A stretch of DNA of 39,393 nucleotides, taken from positions 1 through 39,393 of the forward strand of contig CABQJV010000021.1 of NCBI GenBank assembly GCA_902464565.1, given 5' to 3'. Positions 8,342 through 16,903 of the stretch are shown piece by piece. Each line of letters opens with the position of its first letter. Within the stretch, counting starts at the first letter, position 1. Below the pieces are notes generated by a model, which ran no database searches, was not told the DNA's origin, and saw only the letters and a program-made list of their open reading frames with translations. Source of the DNA: an uncultured Collinsella sp. GTDB taxonomy: Bacteria > Actinomycetota > Coriobacteriia > Coriobacteriales > Coriobacteriaceae. Position numbers and translations under genes: made by a program.

Positions 8342-10153
8342 CTAGCACGCCCCCTCGTTGGGCATCGACCAGGCGTGATGGTCGGTATGCAGCAACTCCT
8401 CGGCCAGCGGCGAGAGCGGCTCGCCCAAGAACTCGCGGTAGCAAGCCTGGACATCGGGATTCTCGTGCGAGAAGCGAATCTCGGCGTTCGCATCCAGGCC
8501 CCAGAGTACCTGACCACGCTCGGCCGCCAGCTCGCAGCCGTCATGGATGGGCTGACCGCCGCCACCGACGCAGCCGCCGGGGCACGCCATAACCTCAACG
8601 AAGTCATAGCTCGCACGACCGTCGCGAATCGCGTCGAGTAGGCGGGCGGCGTTGCCCAGCCCGTGCACCACGGCGACGCGCACTTTGGTGCCCTCGATAT
8701 CGGCCGCGGCTTCCTTCCAGCCGTCCAGGCCGCGCACGTCAGTAAAGAAGTCCGCATCGGGGTTCTCGCCCGTCACCAGGTAATAGGCCGAGCGCACGGC
8801 GGCCTCCATCACGCCGCCCGTGGCGCCAAAGATCACACCCGCGCCCGTGCCAAAGCTCAGCGGCGTATCGAGCGGCTCCTCGACCAGCGTGTCAACACTC
8901 ACGTGGCTCGCGCGGATCATGCGCACCATCTCGCGCACCGTCAGCGCAACGTCCACGTTGGGCGTGCCGTCCTCGCCCACCATGCTCGGCAGCGCACACT
9001 CGGCCTTCTTGGCCGTGCACGGCATCACGGACACCACGAACAAGCGCTCGGGCTCAACGCCCAGCACCTTGGCGTAATATGTCTTGGCGATGGCGCCGAA
9101 CATCTGCTGCGGCGACTTGGACGTGGACAGGCTGTCGACAAACTCCGGATAGCGCGCCTTCACAAAGCGCACCCAACCCGGGCAGCAGCTCGTAAACATG
9201 GGCCAGCCGCGGCTGTCGCCTTCGCCCTTAGCGGCGGCGCCTAGGCGCTCGAGCAGCTCGGAACCCTCCTCCATAATGGTGAGGTCGGCCGAGAAATCGG
9301 TGTCGAACACGTACTCAAAGCCAACGCGGCGCAGTGCGCAGGCCAGACGCTCGACGGTGGCCTCCTCGCGCTGGATGCCGAGTTCCTCGCCCCAGGCGCT
9401 GCGCACGGCAGGCGCGATCTGCACCAGCACGATCTTGTCGGGATCGGCGAGAGCATCGAACACGGTCTCGGTGTCGTCGCGCTCGCGCAGCGCGCCCGTT
9501 GGGCAATGCGTGATGCACTGGCCGCATGCGACACAATCGGTCTTGCCGATCGGTGCGCGCCCGCGGGTACCCACGGCGGTATGCGTGGCGCGGTTGGTCA
9601 GATCCCAAATCCCTAAGCCCTGCACGCTCTCGCACACCTTGATGCAGCGCATGCATTTGATGCACTTGTCGTTATCGCGGATGATGGGGAAATCGAAGTC
9701 CCAGCCCTCGCGCGCCAGGTGCTGCTCGTACGGCAAATAGAAGATGCCCAGGTCGTTGGCGATGGTCTGCAGGTTGCAGTTGCCGCTGCGCACGCAGCTC
9801 GTGCACTGCGAATCGTGCTGGGACAGCAGCAGCTGCACGTTGGTGCGACGGGCCTCGCGGGCCTTGGGGCTGTTGGCGTGGACCACCATGCCGTCGAGCA
9901 CGTAGTTGTTGCAGGCGGCAACCAGCTGGTCGCAGCCCTCGACCTCGACCACGCACACGCGGCAGCCGCCGATCTCGTTTAGATCGCGCAGGTAGCACAG
10001 GGTGGGAATCTGGATGCCGACGGACTTGGCCGCGTCCAGGATCGTGGTGTGCTCGGGAACCACGACCTCGCAGTTATCGATAGTGAGCTTGACCATATTG
10101 TGCGCTCCGTTTTCGGTGTTGTCGCCGACGGTGGTTTTGTTGGGCTCTACCAT
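8342..10153 (-). CDS. hydA: [FeFe] hydrogenase, group A catalytic subunit
   Basis: A 603-residue iron-only hydrogenase that interconverts protons and H2. Cofactor modules in order: [2Fe-2S] (Cys53, 64, 67, 81), His/Cys [4Fe-4S] (His113, Cys117, 120, 126), two ferredoxin clusters (Cys164/167/170/174 and Cys207/210/213/217), then the H-cluster domain with L1 TSCCPGW (321-327), L2 MPCTAKKAE (377-385) and L3 EVMACPGGCVGGGGQP (520-535). All H-cluster ligands are present. The C-terminus carries the small-subunit-like segment (YREFLGEPLSPLAEELLHT). The ATG at 10153 has a strong AGGGAGGA and overlaps the upstream stop by seven bases. An internal ATG at 10096, also with GGAG, matches the usual family N-terminus (MVKLTID) and may be the real start. 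HydEFG maturases are not in the window. Confidence 0.95.
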   Translation of the reverse strand: MVEPNKTTVGDNTENGAHNMVKLTIDNCEVVVPEHTTILDAAKSVGIQIPTLCYLRDLNEIGGCRVCVVEVEGCDQLVAACNNYVLDGMVVHANSPKAREARRTNVQLLLSQHDSQCTSCVRSGNCNLQTIANDLGIFYLPYEQHLAREGWDFDFPIIRDNDKCIKCMRCIKVCESVQGLGIWDLTNRATHTAVGTRGRAPIGKTDCVACGQCITHCPTGALRERDDTETVFDALADPDKIVLVQIAPAVRSAWGEELGIQREEATVERLACALRRVGFEYVFDTDFSADLTIMEEGSELLERLGAAAKGEGDSRGWPMFTSCCPGWVRFVKARYPEFVDSLSTSKSPQQMFGAIAKTYYAKVLGVEPERLFVVSVMPCTAKKAECALPSMVGEDGTPNVDVALTVREMVRMIRASHVSVDTLVEEPLDTPLSFGTGAGVIFGATGGVMEAAVRSAYYLVTGENPDADFFTDVRGLDGWKEAAADIEGTKVRVAVVHGLGNAARLLDAIRDGRASYDFVEVMACPGGCVGGGGQPIHDGCELAAERGQVLWGLDANAEIRFSHENPDVQACYREFLGEPLSPLAEELLHTDHHAWSMPNEGAC

Positions 10154-11979
10154 TCCAGGTTCCTCCCTCCGCGGAACGCGCCAAATCCAAAGTGGTCGCA
10201 ACGCAGGCAGCGGCTCGCCTCCTGGCGCGCTTCCTCCTCGGTGAGGCCCTGCTCGACCAGATTCCAATCGTGGATGCGCTCGCCAGCCTCGCGCTCGCCC
10301 AGCTCGCAGCGGCCGCACTCGTGCTTGCCCTTAAACTGCACGGTCGGCAGCTCAACGTCGAGCTTTATCTTGTGGTCAAAGCCCAAGTAGCGGTCGATAT
10401 TTGCCGAAGCAACGCGGCCGGCGTTGATGGCACGGATGACGGTGGCGGGACCGGTCTGGCAGTCGCCGCCGCTAAAGAGGCCATCGAAGTTAGGCACGGC
10501 GCCATCCGAATCGGTGACCACGCAGCCCCACTTACAGGCGATGCCCATGTCCTCAAACGGCTTGGAATCGATGTCCTGGCCAATGGCCACAAACACGCGC
10601 TCGCAGGGAATGACGCGCTCGGGCGTGGCGGCGGCACGCGGGGCCGGACGCCCACGACGGGGCTCGCCGATAATCTGCGGCTGCACGCGCAGGCCACTCA
10701 CGCGACCTTCCTCGCCCGTCTCAATAGCGAGCGGTGCGGTGAGCTCAAGAACCTCGCAGCCCTCGGCCTGGGCGCCGGCAATCTCGGCATCCTGGGCCGT
10801 CATGTCGCAGATGCGACGGCGGTAGACGATGCTCACCTTTTCGGCACCGCAGCGCACGGCAGAGCGCGCCACGTCCATGGCCACGTTGCCGCCGCCGATG
10901 ACGCACACGCGCTGACCGCTCAGGTCGGGCAGCTCGTCGTCGCCGATGGCGCGCAGCATCTTGACGGCCGACTCCACGCCGGGCGCCTCTTCGCCCGGAA
11001 GGCCGAGCTTCTTATCGCTGTGGGCGCCAATGGCCAGATAAACGGCATCGAACTCGTCGCGCAGGCGGGCAAGCTCCTCGCCATTGACGGAGTGGTCGAG
11101 TTCCACGTCGATGCCGGCGCTCAAGATCCAGTCGATCTCGGCCTGCAGGCGCTCGCGCGGCAGACGGTAGCTGGGAATGCCATAGCGCAGCATGCCGCCC
11201 AGGTGGTGGCGCTGCTCAAAGATGGTCACCTTATGGCCCATCACGGCCAGGTAGTAGGCACAGGAAAGGCCGGCCGGGCCACCGCCGATCACGGCGATGC
11301 GCTTGCCGGTGTTGTCGGCCACGCTGGGCTTGTAATCGTTGAGGTCGCTGTGCTCAACGGCAAAACGCTTGAGGGCGAGGATGTTCATGGGATCATCGAC
11401 CATGCCGCGGCGACAGTGCATCTCGCAGGGATGTTCGCACACCAGGCCGCAAACGAGCGGCAGCGGGTTGTTCTTGCGGATGACCTTGACGGCATCGGCA
11501 TAGCGGCCGGCCTCGACCAGCGAAATGTAACCGGGAATGTCGACGTGCGCCGGGCAGCCCGAGACGCACGGGACGCGGGCCTCGCGGTCAAAGCCACAGG
11601 AGTGCTCGCGGATGTGATGCTCAAAATCGTCGCGAAAACCGCGAATGGCCGTGAGTGCCATGGCGCCAGCTTCGTAGCCGATGGCGCAGTCGCTCGAAAG
11701 GTAGATGGTGCGGGCCGTGCGTTCAATCAGGTTGAGCGTGGACTCATCGGCGCGCCCTTCGAGCACATCGGCGAGCAGGTCGCTCAGCGCGCTTAGGCCC
11801 ACGCGGCAGGGCGTGCACTTGCCGCAGCTCTGGGTGGAGCACAGGTTGACGAGCGCTGCCGTAAACTCCACGGGACACGGGGCGAGCGAGCTCACCGCCA
11901 GACGACGTCCGAGCGCATCGTGCAGGTCGTCCATGACGGCCTGAGCGTGGCTGCGTTCCATTACATGCAGTCGAGCCAT
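10147..11979 (-). CDS. NuoF-C-terminal/GltD-like fused flavoprotein, likely hydrogenase partner
   Basis: A 610-residue iron-sulfur flavoprotein. Residues 30-125 match only the C-terminal [4Fe-4S] part of NuoF/HydB (CGKCTPC at 52-58, fourth ligand Cys98); the NuoF FMN/NADH-binding portion is absent. Residues 135-200 are the GltD/NfnB-type cluster domain (CVSGCPAHVDIPGY, CGLVCEHPCEMHC). Then come the FAD site GGGPAGLS (232-239), a second nucleotide site GGGNVAMD (362-369) and the FAD-closing motif SGGDC (503-507). Two CxxC pairs near the C-terminus (555-558, 591-594) may bind another cluster. It is translationally coupled to hydA, so it probably passes electrons between NAD(P)H and the hydrogenase, possibly by bifurcation as in Nfn/Stn-like enzymes. 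The start at 11979 follows GAGGGGA. Confidence 0.85.
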   Translation of the reverse strand: MARLHVMERSHAQAVMDDLHDALGRRLAVSSLAPCPVEFTAALVNLCSTQSCGKCTPCRVGLSALSDLLADVLEGRADESTLNLIERTARTIYLSSDCAIGYEAGAMALTAIRGFRDDFEHHIREHSCGFDREARVPCVSGCPAHVDIPGYISLVEAGRYADAVKVIRKNNPLPLVCGLVCEHPCEMHCRRGMVDDPMNILALKRFAVEHSDLNDYKPSVADNTGKRIAVIGGGPAGLSCAYYLAVMGHKVTIFEQRHHLGGMLRYGIPSYRLPRERLQAEIDWILSAGIDVELDHSVNGEELARLRDEFDAVYLAIGAHSDKKLGLPGEEAPGVESAVKMLRAIGDDELPDLSGQRVCVIGGGNVAMDVARSAVRCGAEKVSIVYRRRICDMTAQDAEIAGAQAEGCEVLELTAPLAIETGEEGRVSGLRVQPQIIGEPRRGRPAPRAAATPERVIPCERVFVAIGQDIDSKPFEDMGIACKWGCVVTDSDGAVPNFDGLFSGGDCQTGPATVIRAINAGRVASANIDRYLGFDHKIKLDVELPTVQFKGKHECGRCELGEREAGERIHDWNLVEQGLTEEEARQEASRCLRCDHFGFGAFRGGRNLEW

Positions 11980-12000
11980 AAGATCCCCTCTCACATGGCA

Positions 12001-12113
12001 GCCCGGAGGCGAGGCCGGGCGAAGTTGCTACACGCACAACACTGACCTAAAAAGTTGTTAGGTCTTCACGCAGTTCGGCAGGCGGCATGAAATGTCACCC
12101 TCAGCGGTGAAAT
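12001..12113. promoter_or_regulatory. Structured leader and candidate operator of the hydrogenase operon
   Basis: Upstream of the flavoprotein start are three dyads. 12092-12113 is an 8+6+8 inverted repeat (ATGTCACC-N6-GGTGAAAT, one mismatch), shaped like a dimer operator. 12044-12064 is GACCTAA/TTAGGTC with a seven-base loop. 12001-12020 is GCCCGG/CCGGGC, which ends about 20 bases from the start codon. They could couple expression to redox state or form mRNA structure; no regulator gene is adjacent. Clear -35 and -10 boxes were not found. Confidence 0.4.
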
Positions 12114-12165
12114 AGAACATTACCGCAGATAAATGCCATATTTGATAAAACGCGTTACCAAACGA

Positions 12166-12203
12166 CAATGCCCCGCCCACGCAATCACGTGGACGGGGCA
12201 TTG
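12166..12203 (-). terminator. Hairpin terminator of the alpha-glucoside PTS operon
   Basis: CAATGCCCCG with CGGGGCATTG, extended by CCACG/CGTGG after one mismatch, around a six-base loop. It lies 33 bases past the glvA stop. The T-run on the minus strand is poor (CGTTTGGT), so termination is likely rather than certain. Confidence 0.6.
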
Positions 12204-12235
12204 CTCATGGTATGCGGCCAGCGACCCTGTTGCTT

Positions 12236-13618
12236 TTACTTAAGCTCGGGCCAGTAACCCTTGTTGGCCTCGATCATGTCGTCGAGAACCTCCTTGGCGA
12301 CCTTCATCGACGGCACGGTCTTGTTGAGCGTAAAGGCCTTGAGTGCCTTCTCGTACGAGCCCTCGATCGTGGCCTCGACCACAAGCTTCTCGGAGTTCAG
12401 CTGCTGCATCATGAGGCCCTGCTGGAACAGAGGAATGTTGTCGCGGCTGATGACCTCGGGGCCGTTCTTGCCAATGTAGGCAGGCAGCTCGACCATGGCG
12501 TCGTAGGGCATGTTGGGGATAGCGCCCTTGTTCTCGCAAATGACCAGGAAGCGCTGCTTGGTGTCGTTCTTCAGAGCGATGGCCAGGTCGGCAATCCAGT
12601 CACCGTGGCTGCCCGCATAGAACGTGCTCTCGTCGATCTCGCCCGTCTTCTCGTAATGGTCGATGCCGTCGAAGAGGTTCTTCTCGCGCGTCTCCTCGAC
12701 CTCGTTAGCACGGGTGCGCTCGGGGTTGGAATGCTCGACGAACTCCTTCTGCTGCAGGTAGTAGTTCAGATACGTGTTGGGCAGGTACTCCGGGAAGCAC
12801 TCCATGATCTCGTACTCGCCCTTCCAGACGTAGTACCAGCTGCCCTTGGTGTGGCGATTCTGCTCGGGGTGCTCGTCAGTGGCCTCCTCGGGCTTCTTTG
12901 CCATGAGCGAGCCCATGCCCTTGAGGTAGGAGTCGGGCAGCAGGATCTGGTGCTCCTTGATGTACTCGCGCAGCTGCGGGAGCACCTCCTCGCCCTTGTG
13001 GCGGATCGAGGTGAACCAACCAAAGTGGTTGAGACCAAAGTAATCGTACTCGACATCCTTCTTGTCGATATCGAGCGCGGCGCAGACCACGTCGATGATC
13101 GCGATCGGCATGTCGCAGATGTTGATGATACGAGCGTTGGGACGCAGCACACGGCAGCCCTCGGAGACGATGGCGGCAGGGTTGGAATAGTTGAGAATCC
13201 AGTAGTCCTTCTTGGCGTACTTCTCAACGTCATCGATCAGCTCGACCATGGGGAAGATGGTGCGCATGCCGTAGGCAAGACCGCCGCAACCGCAAGTCTC
13301 CTGACCCACGCAGCCGTGACGCAGCGGAATCTTCTCGTCCTGCTCGCGCATGGCGTAGCCGCCCACGCGCATCTGGGCAAACACGAAGCTGGCATCCGTA
13401 AAGGCAGTCTCCTTGTCGGTGGTCACCGTGAGCTTGATGTCCAGGCCGAGGTCCTCGTGCAAAATCCAGTCCACGAGCACGCCGATCTTGCGCTGGCGCT
13501 CCTCGTTGATGTCGTACAGACGAATCTCGTCAACATCGAGCTCGTCCTTGCGCAGGGCGATGGACTTGACGATGCCGGGGGTAAAGGTGGATCCGCCACC
13601 ACACAGAGTAATGATCAT
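12236..13618 (-). CDS. glvA: GH4 6-phospho-alpha-glucosidase
   Basis: A 460-residue glycoside hydrolase of family 4, which cleaves 6-phosphorylated alpha-glucosides such as maltose-6'-phosphate using NAD+ and a divalent metal. The NAD-binding start is CGGGSTFTPGI (6-16). The diagnostic CDMP motif (168-171) marks alpha-type members, whereas phospho-beta-glucosidases carry CN(V/I)P. NYSNP (143-147) and GLNHFGW (195-201, metal ligand His198) are also present. The sequence closely follows remembered B. subtilis GlvA, including the ending VPxxKVAxxxLDDxIEANKxxWPEL. The start at 13618 lies three bases after the EIICB stop and uses GAAGGAG within the end of that gene. Last gene of the operon; it hydrolyses what the PTS imports. 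Confidence 0.9.
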   Translation of the reverse strand: MIITLCGGGSTFTPGIVKSIALRKDELDVDEIRLYDINEERQRKIGVLVDWILHEDLGLDIKLTVTTDKETAFTDASFVFAQMRVGGYAMREQDEKIPLRHGCVGQETCGCGGLAYGMRTIFPMVELIDDVEKYAKKDYWILNYSNPAAIVSEGCRVLRPNARIINICDMPIAIIDVVCAALDIDKKDVEYDYFGLNHFGWFTSIRHKGEEVLPQLREYIKEHQILLPDSYLKGMGSLMAKKPEEATDEHPEQNRHTKGSWYYVWKGEYEIMECFPEYLPNTYLNYYLQQKEFVEHSNPERTRANEVEETREKNLFDGIDHYEKTGEIDESTFYAGSHGDWIADLAIALKNDTKQRFLVICENKGAIPNMPYDAMVELPAYIGKNGPEVISRDNIPLFQQGLMMQQLNSEKLVVEATIEGSYEKALKAFTLNKTVPSMKVAKEVLDDMIEANKGYWPELK

Positions 13619-13621
13619 TGT

Positions 13622-15238
13622 TTACTGCTCCTTCTCAATTGCGTTTTCGACCTTGTCGCGCATCTCGGCAACCTTCATGCCAAAGATGATCTGGATATTA
13701 TTGCCGTTGCGGTTGATGCCGCTGTTGGGCACGTGGTTGATGAGGTCCTCATTGATGAGGTCCGGGTTCTTAACGTTCACGCGGAGACGCGTAAAGCAGT
13801 TCTCGAGCTCCTCGATGTTGTCCTTGCCGCCAAGACCTGCGACCAGGTCGGCAATACCCGCATCGACGCCCTCTGCGGGAGCTGCGGCAACAGCGCCCTG
13901 CTTCACCGCGACAGACGCGGCGGCCTCGCCCTCGGCAACGGACTCGGCGAGCTCGGACTCCTCCTCGCGACCAGGCGTGTGGAGGTTGAGCTTCTTAATA
14001 AGGAAGGTGAAGAGGAAGAAGTACAGAGCGGCGTTGACGACTCCGAGCACGAGCATAACCGGCCAGTTGGTCTTGTCGACACCGAGGACCAGGTTGGAAA
14101 CCACGATGTTGATAATGCCGCCTGCAGTCGAAGCGGGCACGGAGAGAACCTTGAGCAGAACCAGGAAGATGCCGGAAAGAACCGAGTGAACGACAAAGAG
14201 CACGGGAGCGGCAAAGACAAAGAGGAAGTCCATGGGCTCGGTCACGCAGGAGAGCACGGCGGTGATGATCAGCGGGATGATAACGGCTTTGGTCTTGTCC
14301 TTGTTCCCCTTGTAAGCGGTGACGATAAAGGCGAGACCGATGCCGATGTAGGGCCACAGGTTGTTGAAGGTATAGCTGTTGAAGTAGGTGCTATCGGAGA
14401 AGGGCTGACCCGTCATTGCCATCTCGGCAACACGGATGGGATAGGCGCCGGCGATAACCTGATCACCCAGCGTAAGGGTGCCGCCCACATCGGAGAACTG
14501 GAACGGGGTGTAGATGAGGTGGTGCAGACCGGTGGGAACGAGCAGCTTGTTGAGCATGCCGTAGATAAACAGACCGATGTTGCCCGACTCCTTAATGATG
14601 CCGGCAACGGAGGAGATGGCACCCTGAACCGGAGGCCAAACGATGCAGAAGCCAGCGCCCATGATCCAGGAAATGATGATCATGATCAGGAACGGAAAGC
14701 GAACGCCCGAGAACATCGAAAGGGCAATGGGGAACTGCTTGTTCGAGTACTTGTTGAACACGGCACCGGTGATGCAACCAAGGATGATGCCACCAAACAC
14801 GCCGGTATCGAGCACCTGAATGCCCATAACGGTGGCCTGGCCGGTTCCGGTAAGACCGAGCATGCCGCTCGCATCGGCAAGAGAGCCGGTGGCGTTGAGT
14901 ACGATGTTGTTAGCCTGCAGGAACAGGAAGAACGACATCAGGGCGATCAGCGAGGCATGGCCCTTGTTCTTCTTTGCCATGGCGCCGGCGATGCCCACGC
15001 AGAACAGAATCGAGAGGTTGTTGATGATAAACATCAGCGACTGGTAGACAACGGCGCCCACAAGCTGGAACGGACCGGAGCCCAGTACGGGGACCAAAGC
15101 ACAAATGGTCTTGTTGGTCAGAATGATGCCCACGATGAGCAGGATGCCGGCAACCGAGAGATACATCATCGGCTGAACGATCGACTTCGCGAACACCTCC
15201 AACGGCGCTTTGAAATTGAACTTCTTTTTTGCGGTCAT
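13622..15238 (-). CDS. PTS alpha-glucoside transporter EIICB
   Basis: A 538-residue phosphotransferase permease that imports and phosphorylates a sugar. Residues 1-430 form the EIIC membrane domain of the glucose/maltose superfamily (VPTGLHHLIYTPF, CVTEPMDFLFVFAAPVLF). After a Glu/Ala-rich linker, residues 460-538 form EIIB with the phosphorylated Cys481 in ENCFTRLR. There is no EIIA domain; the separate EIIA in this operon fills that role. Pairing with a CDMP-type GH4 enzyme points to maltose or another alpha-glucoside (GlvC/MalX/AglA group). The start at 15238 follows GGGGAG; the upstream Met at 15265 has no such site. About 100 bases separate it from the antiterminator gene. Confidence 0.88.
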   Translation of the reverse strand: MTAKKKFNFKAPLEVFAKSIVQPMMYLSVAGILLIVGIILTNKTICALVPVLGSGPFQLVGAVVYQSLMFIINNLSILFCVGIAGAMAKKNKGHASLIALMSFFLFLQANNIVLNATGSLADASGMLGLTGTGQATVMGIQVLDTGVFGGIILGCITGAVFNKYSNKQFPIALSMFSGVRFPFLIMIIISWIMGAGFCIVWPPVQGAISSVAGIIKESGNIGLFIYGMLNKLLVPTGLHHLIYTPFQFSDVGGTLTLGDQVIAGAYPIRVAEMAMTGQPFSDSTYFNSYTFNNLWPYIGIGLAFIVTAYKGNKDKTKAVIIPLIITAVLSCVTEPMDFLFVFAAPVLFVVHSVLSGIFLVLLKVLSVPASTAGGIINIVVSNLVLGVDKTNWPVMLVLGVVNAALYFFLFTFLIKKLNLHTPGREEESELAESVAEGEAAASVAVKQGAVAAAPAEGVDAGIADLVAGLGGKDNIEELENCFTRLRVNVKNPDLINEDLINHVPNSGINRNGNNIQIIFGMKVAEMRDKVENAIEKEQ

Positions 15239-15337
15239 AGCGGTACTCCCCTTCCTTTTCCGCAAATTAAGACAGATGTGCCCTAGACAAGACCGTGAGC
15301 CTTGCCTTATATCAATCGATGTGTGGGCACGTTATGC

Positions 15338-16204
15338 CTAGAGACCAGGTTCTCCAAGCAGGTTAACAATGTGATATGCGAGATAACTCTTCTCGGCATT
15401 GGTAACGACAACGTTATAGGTAGACGACAGGTGAGCGGCTATGGCATCCGCACACGAGAATGCGCACGGATACGCCGTTTCATCGATTCGGAACAGCGCG
15501 TCGCCATTGATTTGCCCGGCCGTGGGGCCAAGCGCCCGCTGTGCGAAAAACTGCAGGTGACGAACGAAGCGTTCGTAAGGCAGCGAGGTGTTATCGAGGG
15601 TCGTAGAATAGCGCTCAGAAACAATCGCAAGCACGTCGCGAACAAGCTGGACCGAAACAATCAGACGATCGGAGCGCTGCGGCATGGTGGCGTTGACGAT
15701 ATGCAGCGTAATAAAACCCTGCTCTTCTTCGCTCATCTGGATGCCCATATACTCCTTGATAATCTGCAGCGCACGGCCCGCAAGTGCATACTCCTTGCGA
15801 TAGAACTGCTGGATCTCGAGCAGCAACGGATTCTCACAGGAGACGCCCTTGCGCTCACGCTCCAAAGCAAGGCTGATATGGTCTGCGAGAGCAATGAGAA
15901 TCTTGTCGTTGATATCAACATTGAGCTCTCGACGGAGCATCTGAACAATGTCCTCGGCAATCACGAGGTTGACGGTGGGGATGGACTCCAAAAGATGTGC
16001 CAAGCGGTCAATCGTACGCGAGTCCTGAGAAGTTCCCTCCTGCAACGCGTAGGTCTTTTCGATCGACGCCTCGTCGATGGCATCGCCGGCATGACGGCCA
16101 AAGCAGAGGCCTCGGCCGATGACGATGAGCTCGGAGCCATCGTCCGAAGTGACCATTGCGACGTTGTTGTTAAAAACTCGCTTGATAACCACGGTACCCA
16201 CCAC
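15338..16204 (-). CDS. BglG/LicT family transcriptional antiterminator
   Basis: A 288-residue RNA-binding antiterminator of PTS operons. It has the co-antiterminator domain (about 5-60: VIKRVFNNNVAMV, LIVIGRGLCFGRHAGD) followed by two PTS-regulation domains (about 65-170 and 175-285), with candidate phosphorylated histidines in LADHIS, LHIVNA and YHIVNLL. Phosphorylation by the PTS would tell it whether sugar is arriving. The first codon is GTG, seven bases past the EIIA stop. The GTG at 16192 gives the family-typical N-terminus M-V-I-K and is an equally good start. The target RNA is probably in the leader upstream of the EIIA gene. Confidence 0.88.
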   Translation of the reverse strand: MVGTVVIKRVFNNNVAMVTSDDGSELIVIGRGLCFGRHAGDAIDEASIEKTYALQEGTSQDSRTIDRLAHLLESIPTVNLVIAEDIVQMLRRELNVDINDKILIALADHISLALERERKGVSCENPLLLEIQQFYRKEYALAGRALQIIKEYMGIQMSEEEQGFITLHIVNATMPQRSDRLIVSVQLVRDVLAIVSERYSTTLDNTSLPYERFVRHLQFFAQRALGPTAGQINGDALFRIDETAYPCAFSCADAIAAHLSSTYNVVVTNAEKSYLAYHIVNLLGEPGL

Positions 16205-16210
16205 AAGAAT

Positions 16211-16723
16211 TTACTCGGAAAGCCAGACGACAGGCTCTTTAACAGCAACAGGGCCGGAAGCATGCTCACGAAGAGTCGAGTTCTCCGAACGCTCGCACAC
16301 GATAACGAAGACCGTGGGGTCGAAGCCGGCGGCGCGGACCGCGTCGAAATCGACCTCGACGAGGGGCTGGCCCGCGTCGACATGGTCACCCTGGGCAACA
16401 AGCGCATGGAAGCCCTTGCCCTCAAGCTTAACAGTATCGATTCCGATATGCAGCATCACCTGAGCAGAGCTGTCGTCGGACATGATGCCCAGCGCGTGCT
16501 CAGTCGGAAACAGCGCCGCAACGGTGCCGGAAACAGGAGCGCACACCGTTCCCTCTTGGGGAACCACGGCAACGCCATCGCCCACAGCACGGCTGCTAAA
16601 AGCGGGGTCATTGGTATTATCTAGATGAACAAGCTCGCCGGAAACGGGAGCGAGGATTTCGAACTCGGAAGCTGCAGTCTTCTGCTCATCCGAACCGCCC
16701 ATCAGGCGAGAAAAGAAACCCAT
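16211..16723 (-). CDS. PTS glucose-type EIIA component
   Basis: A 170-residue cytoplasmic EIIA of the glucose (Crr) family that carries phosphate from HPr to EIIB. The active-site histidines are His76 (TEHALG) and His92 (MLHIGIDTV), the second being the phosphorylated one; EILAPVSGE (22-30) is the conserved beginning of the fold. The start at 16723 follows AAGGGA; the frame extends to 16786 without a ribosome-binding site. First gene of the operon EIIA, antiterminator, EIICB, glvA. It complements the EIICB, which lacks its own EIIA domain. Confidence 0.9.
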   Translation of the reverse strand: MGFFSRLMGGSDEQKTAASEFEILAPVSGELVHLDNTNDPAFSSRAVGDGVAVVPQEGTVCAPVSGTVAALFPTEHALGIMSDDSSAQVMLHIGIDTVKLEGKGFHALVAQGDHVDAGQPLVEVDFDAVRAAGFDPTVFVIVCERSENSTLREHASGPVAVKEPVVWLSE

Positions 16724-16802
16724 GGTGGTATGTCCCTTCATAAATATAGCCCAACCAAAATCAAGCGAATGCATCCATAGAGACACACCCGTTCAAAGAC
16801 TT

Positions 16803-16836
16803 TGGTTAGGCCCATGTCCGAGGGACTCGGTAACCT
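16803..16836 (-). promoter_or_regulatory. Possible ribonucleic antiterminator (RAT) in the PTS leader
   Basis: On the minus strand GGTTA pairs with TAACC, enclosing a CCGAG/CTCGG stem; the pattern GGTTACCGAG...CTCGGACATGGGCC resembles the LicT/SacY target in outline (GTTACTG...GCAGGC). It lies between the candidate promoter (16861-16888) and the EIIA gene, where an antiterminator target is expected. A clear overlapping terminator with a T-run was not seen, so the call is weak. Confidence 0.3.
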
Positions 16837-16860
16837 TCCGCATTTCTTTTTACGGGAGCT

Positions 16861-16888
16861 ATTGTAGACAAGCCCAAAGCCGGAACAA
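16861..16888 (-). promoter_or_regulatory. Candidate promoter of the PTS operon
   Basis: The minus strand has TTGTTC (16883-16888) and TACAAT (16861-16866) separated by 16 bases. The -10 box matches five of six consensus positions, the -35 box three. It gives a leader of about 130 bases before the EIIA start. Confidence 0.4.
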
Positions 16889-16903
16889 CCATTATGACCG
16901 ATG

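Noticed and set aside
12212..15286. Very long open frame (1024 codons) on the plus strand opposite glvA and the EIICB gene
   Set aside because: It is antisense to two confidently identified genes; its product is a low-complexity Leu/Val/Asp/Gly sequence typical of the complementary frame in GC-rich genes.
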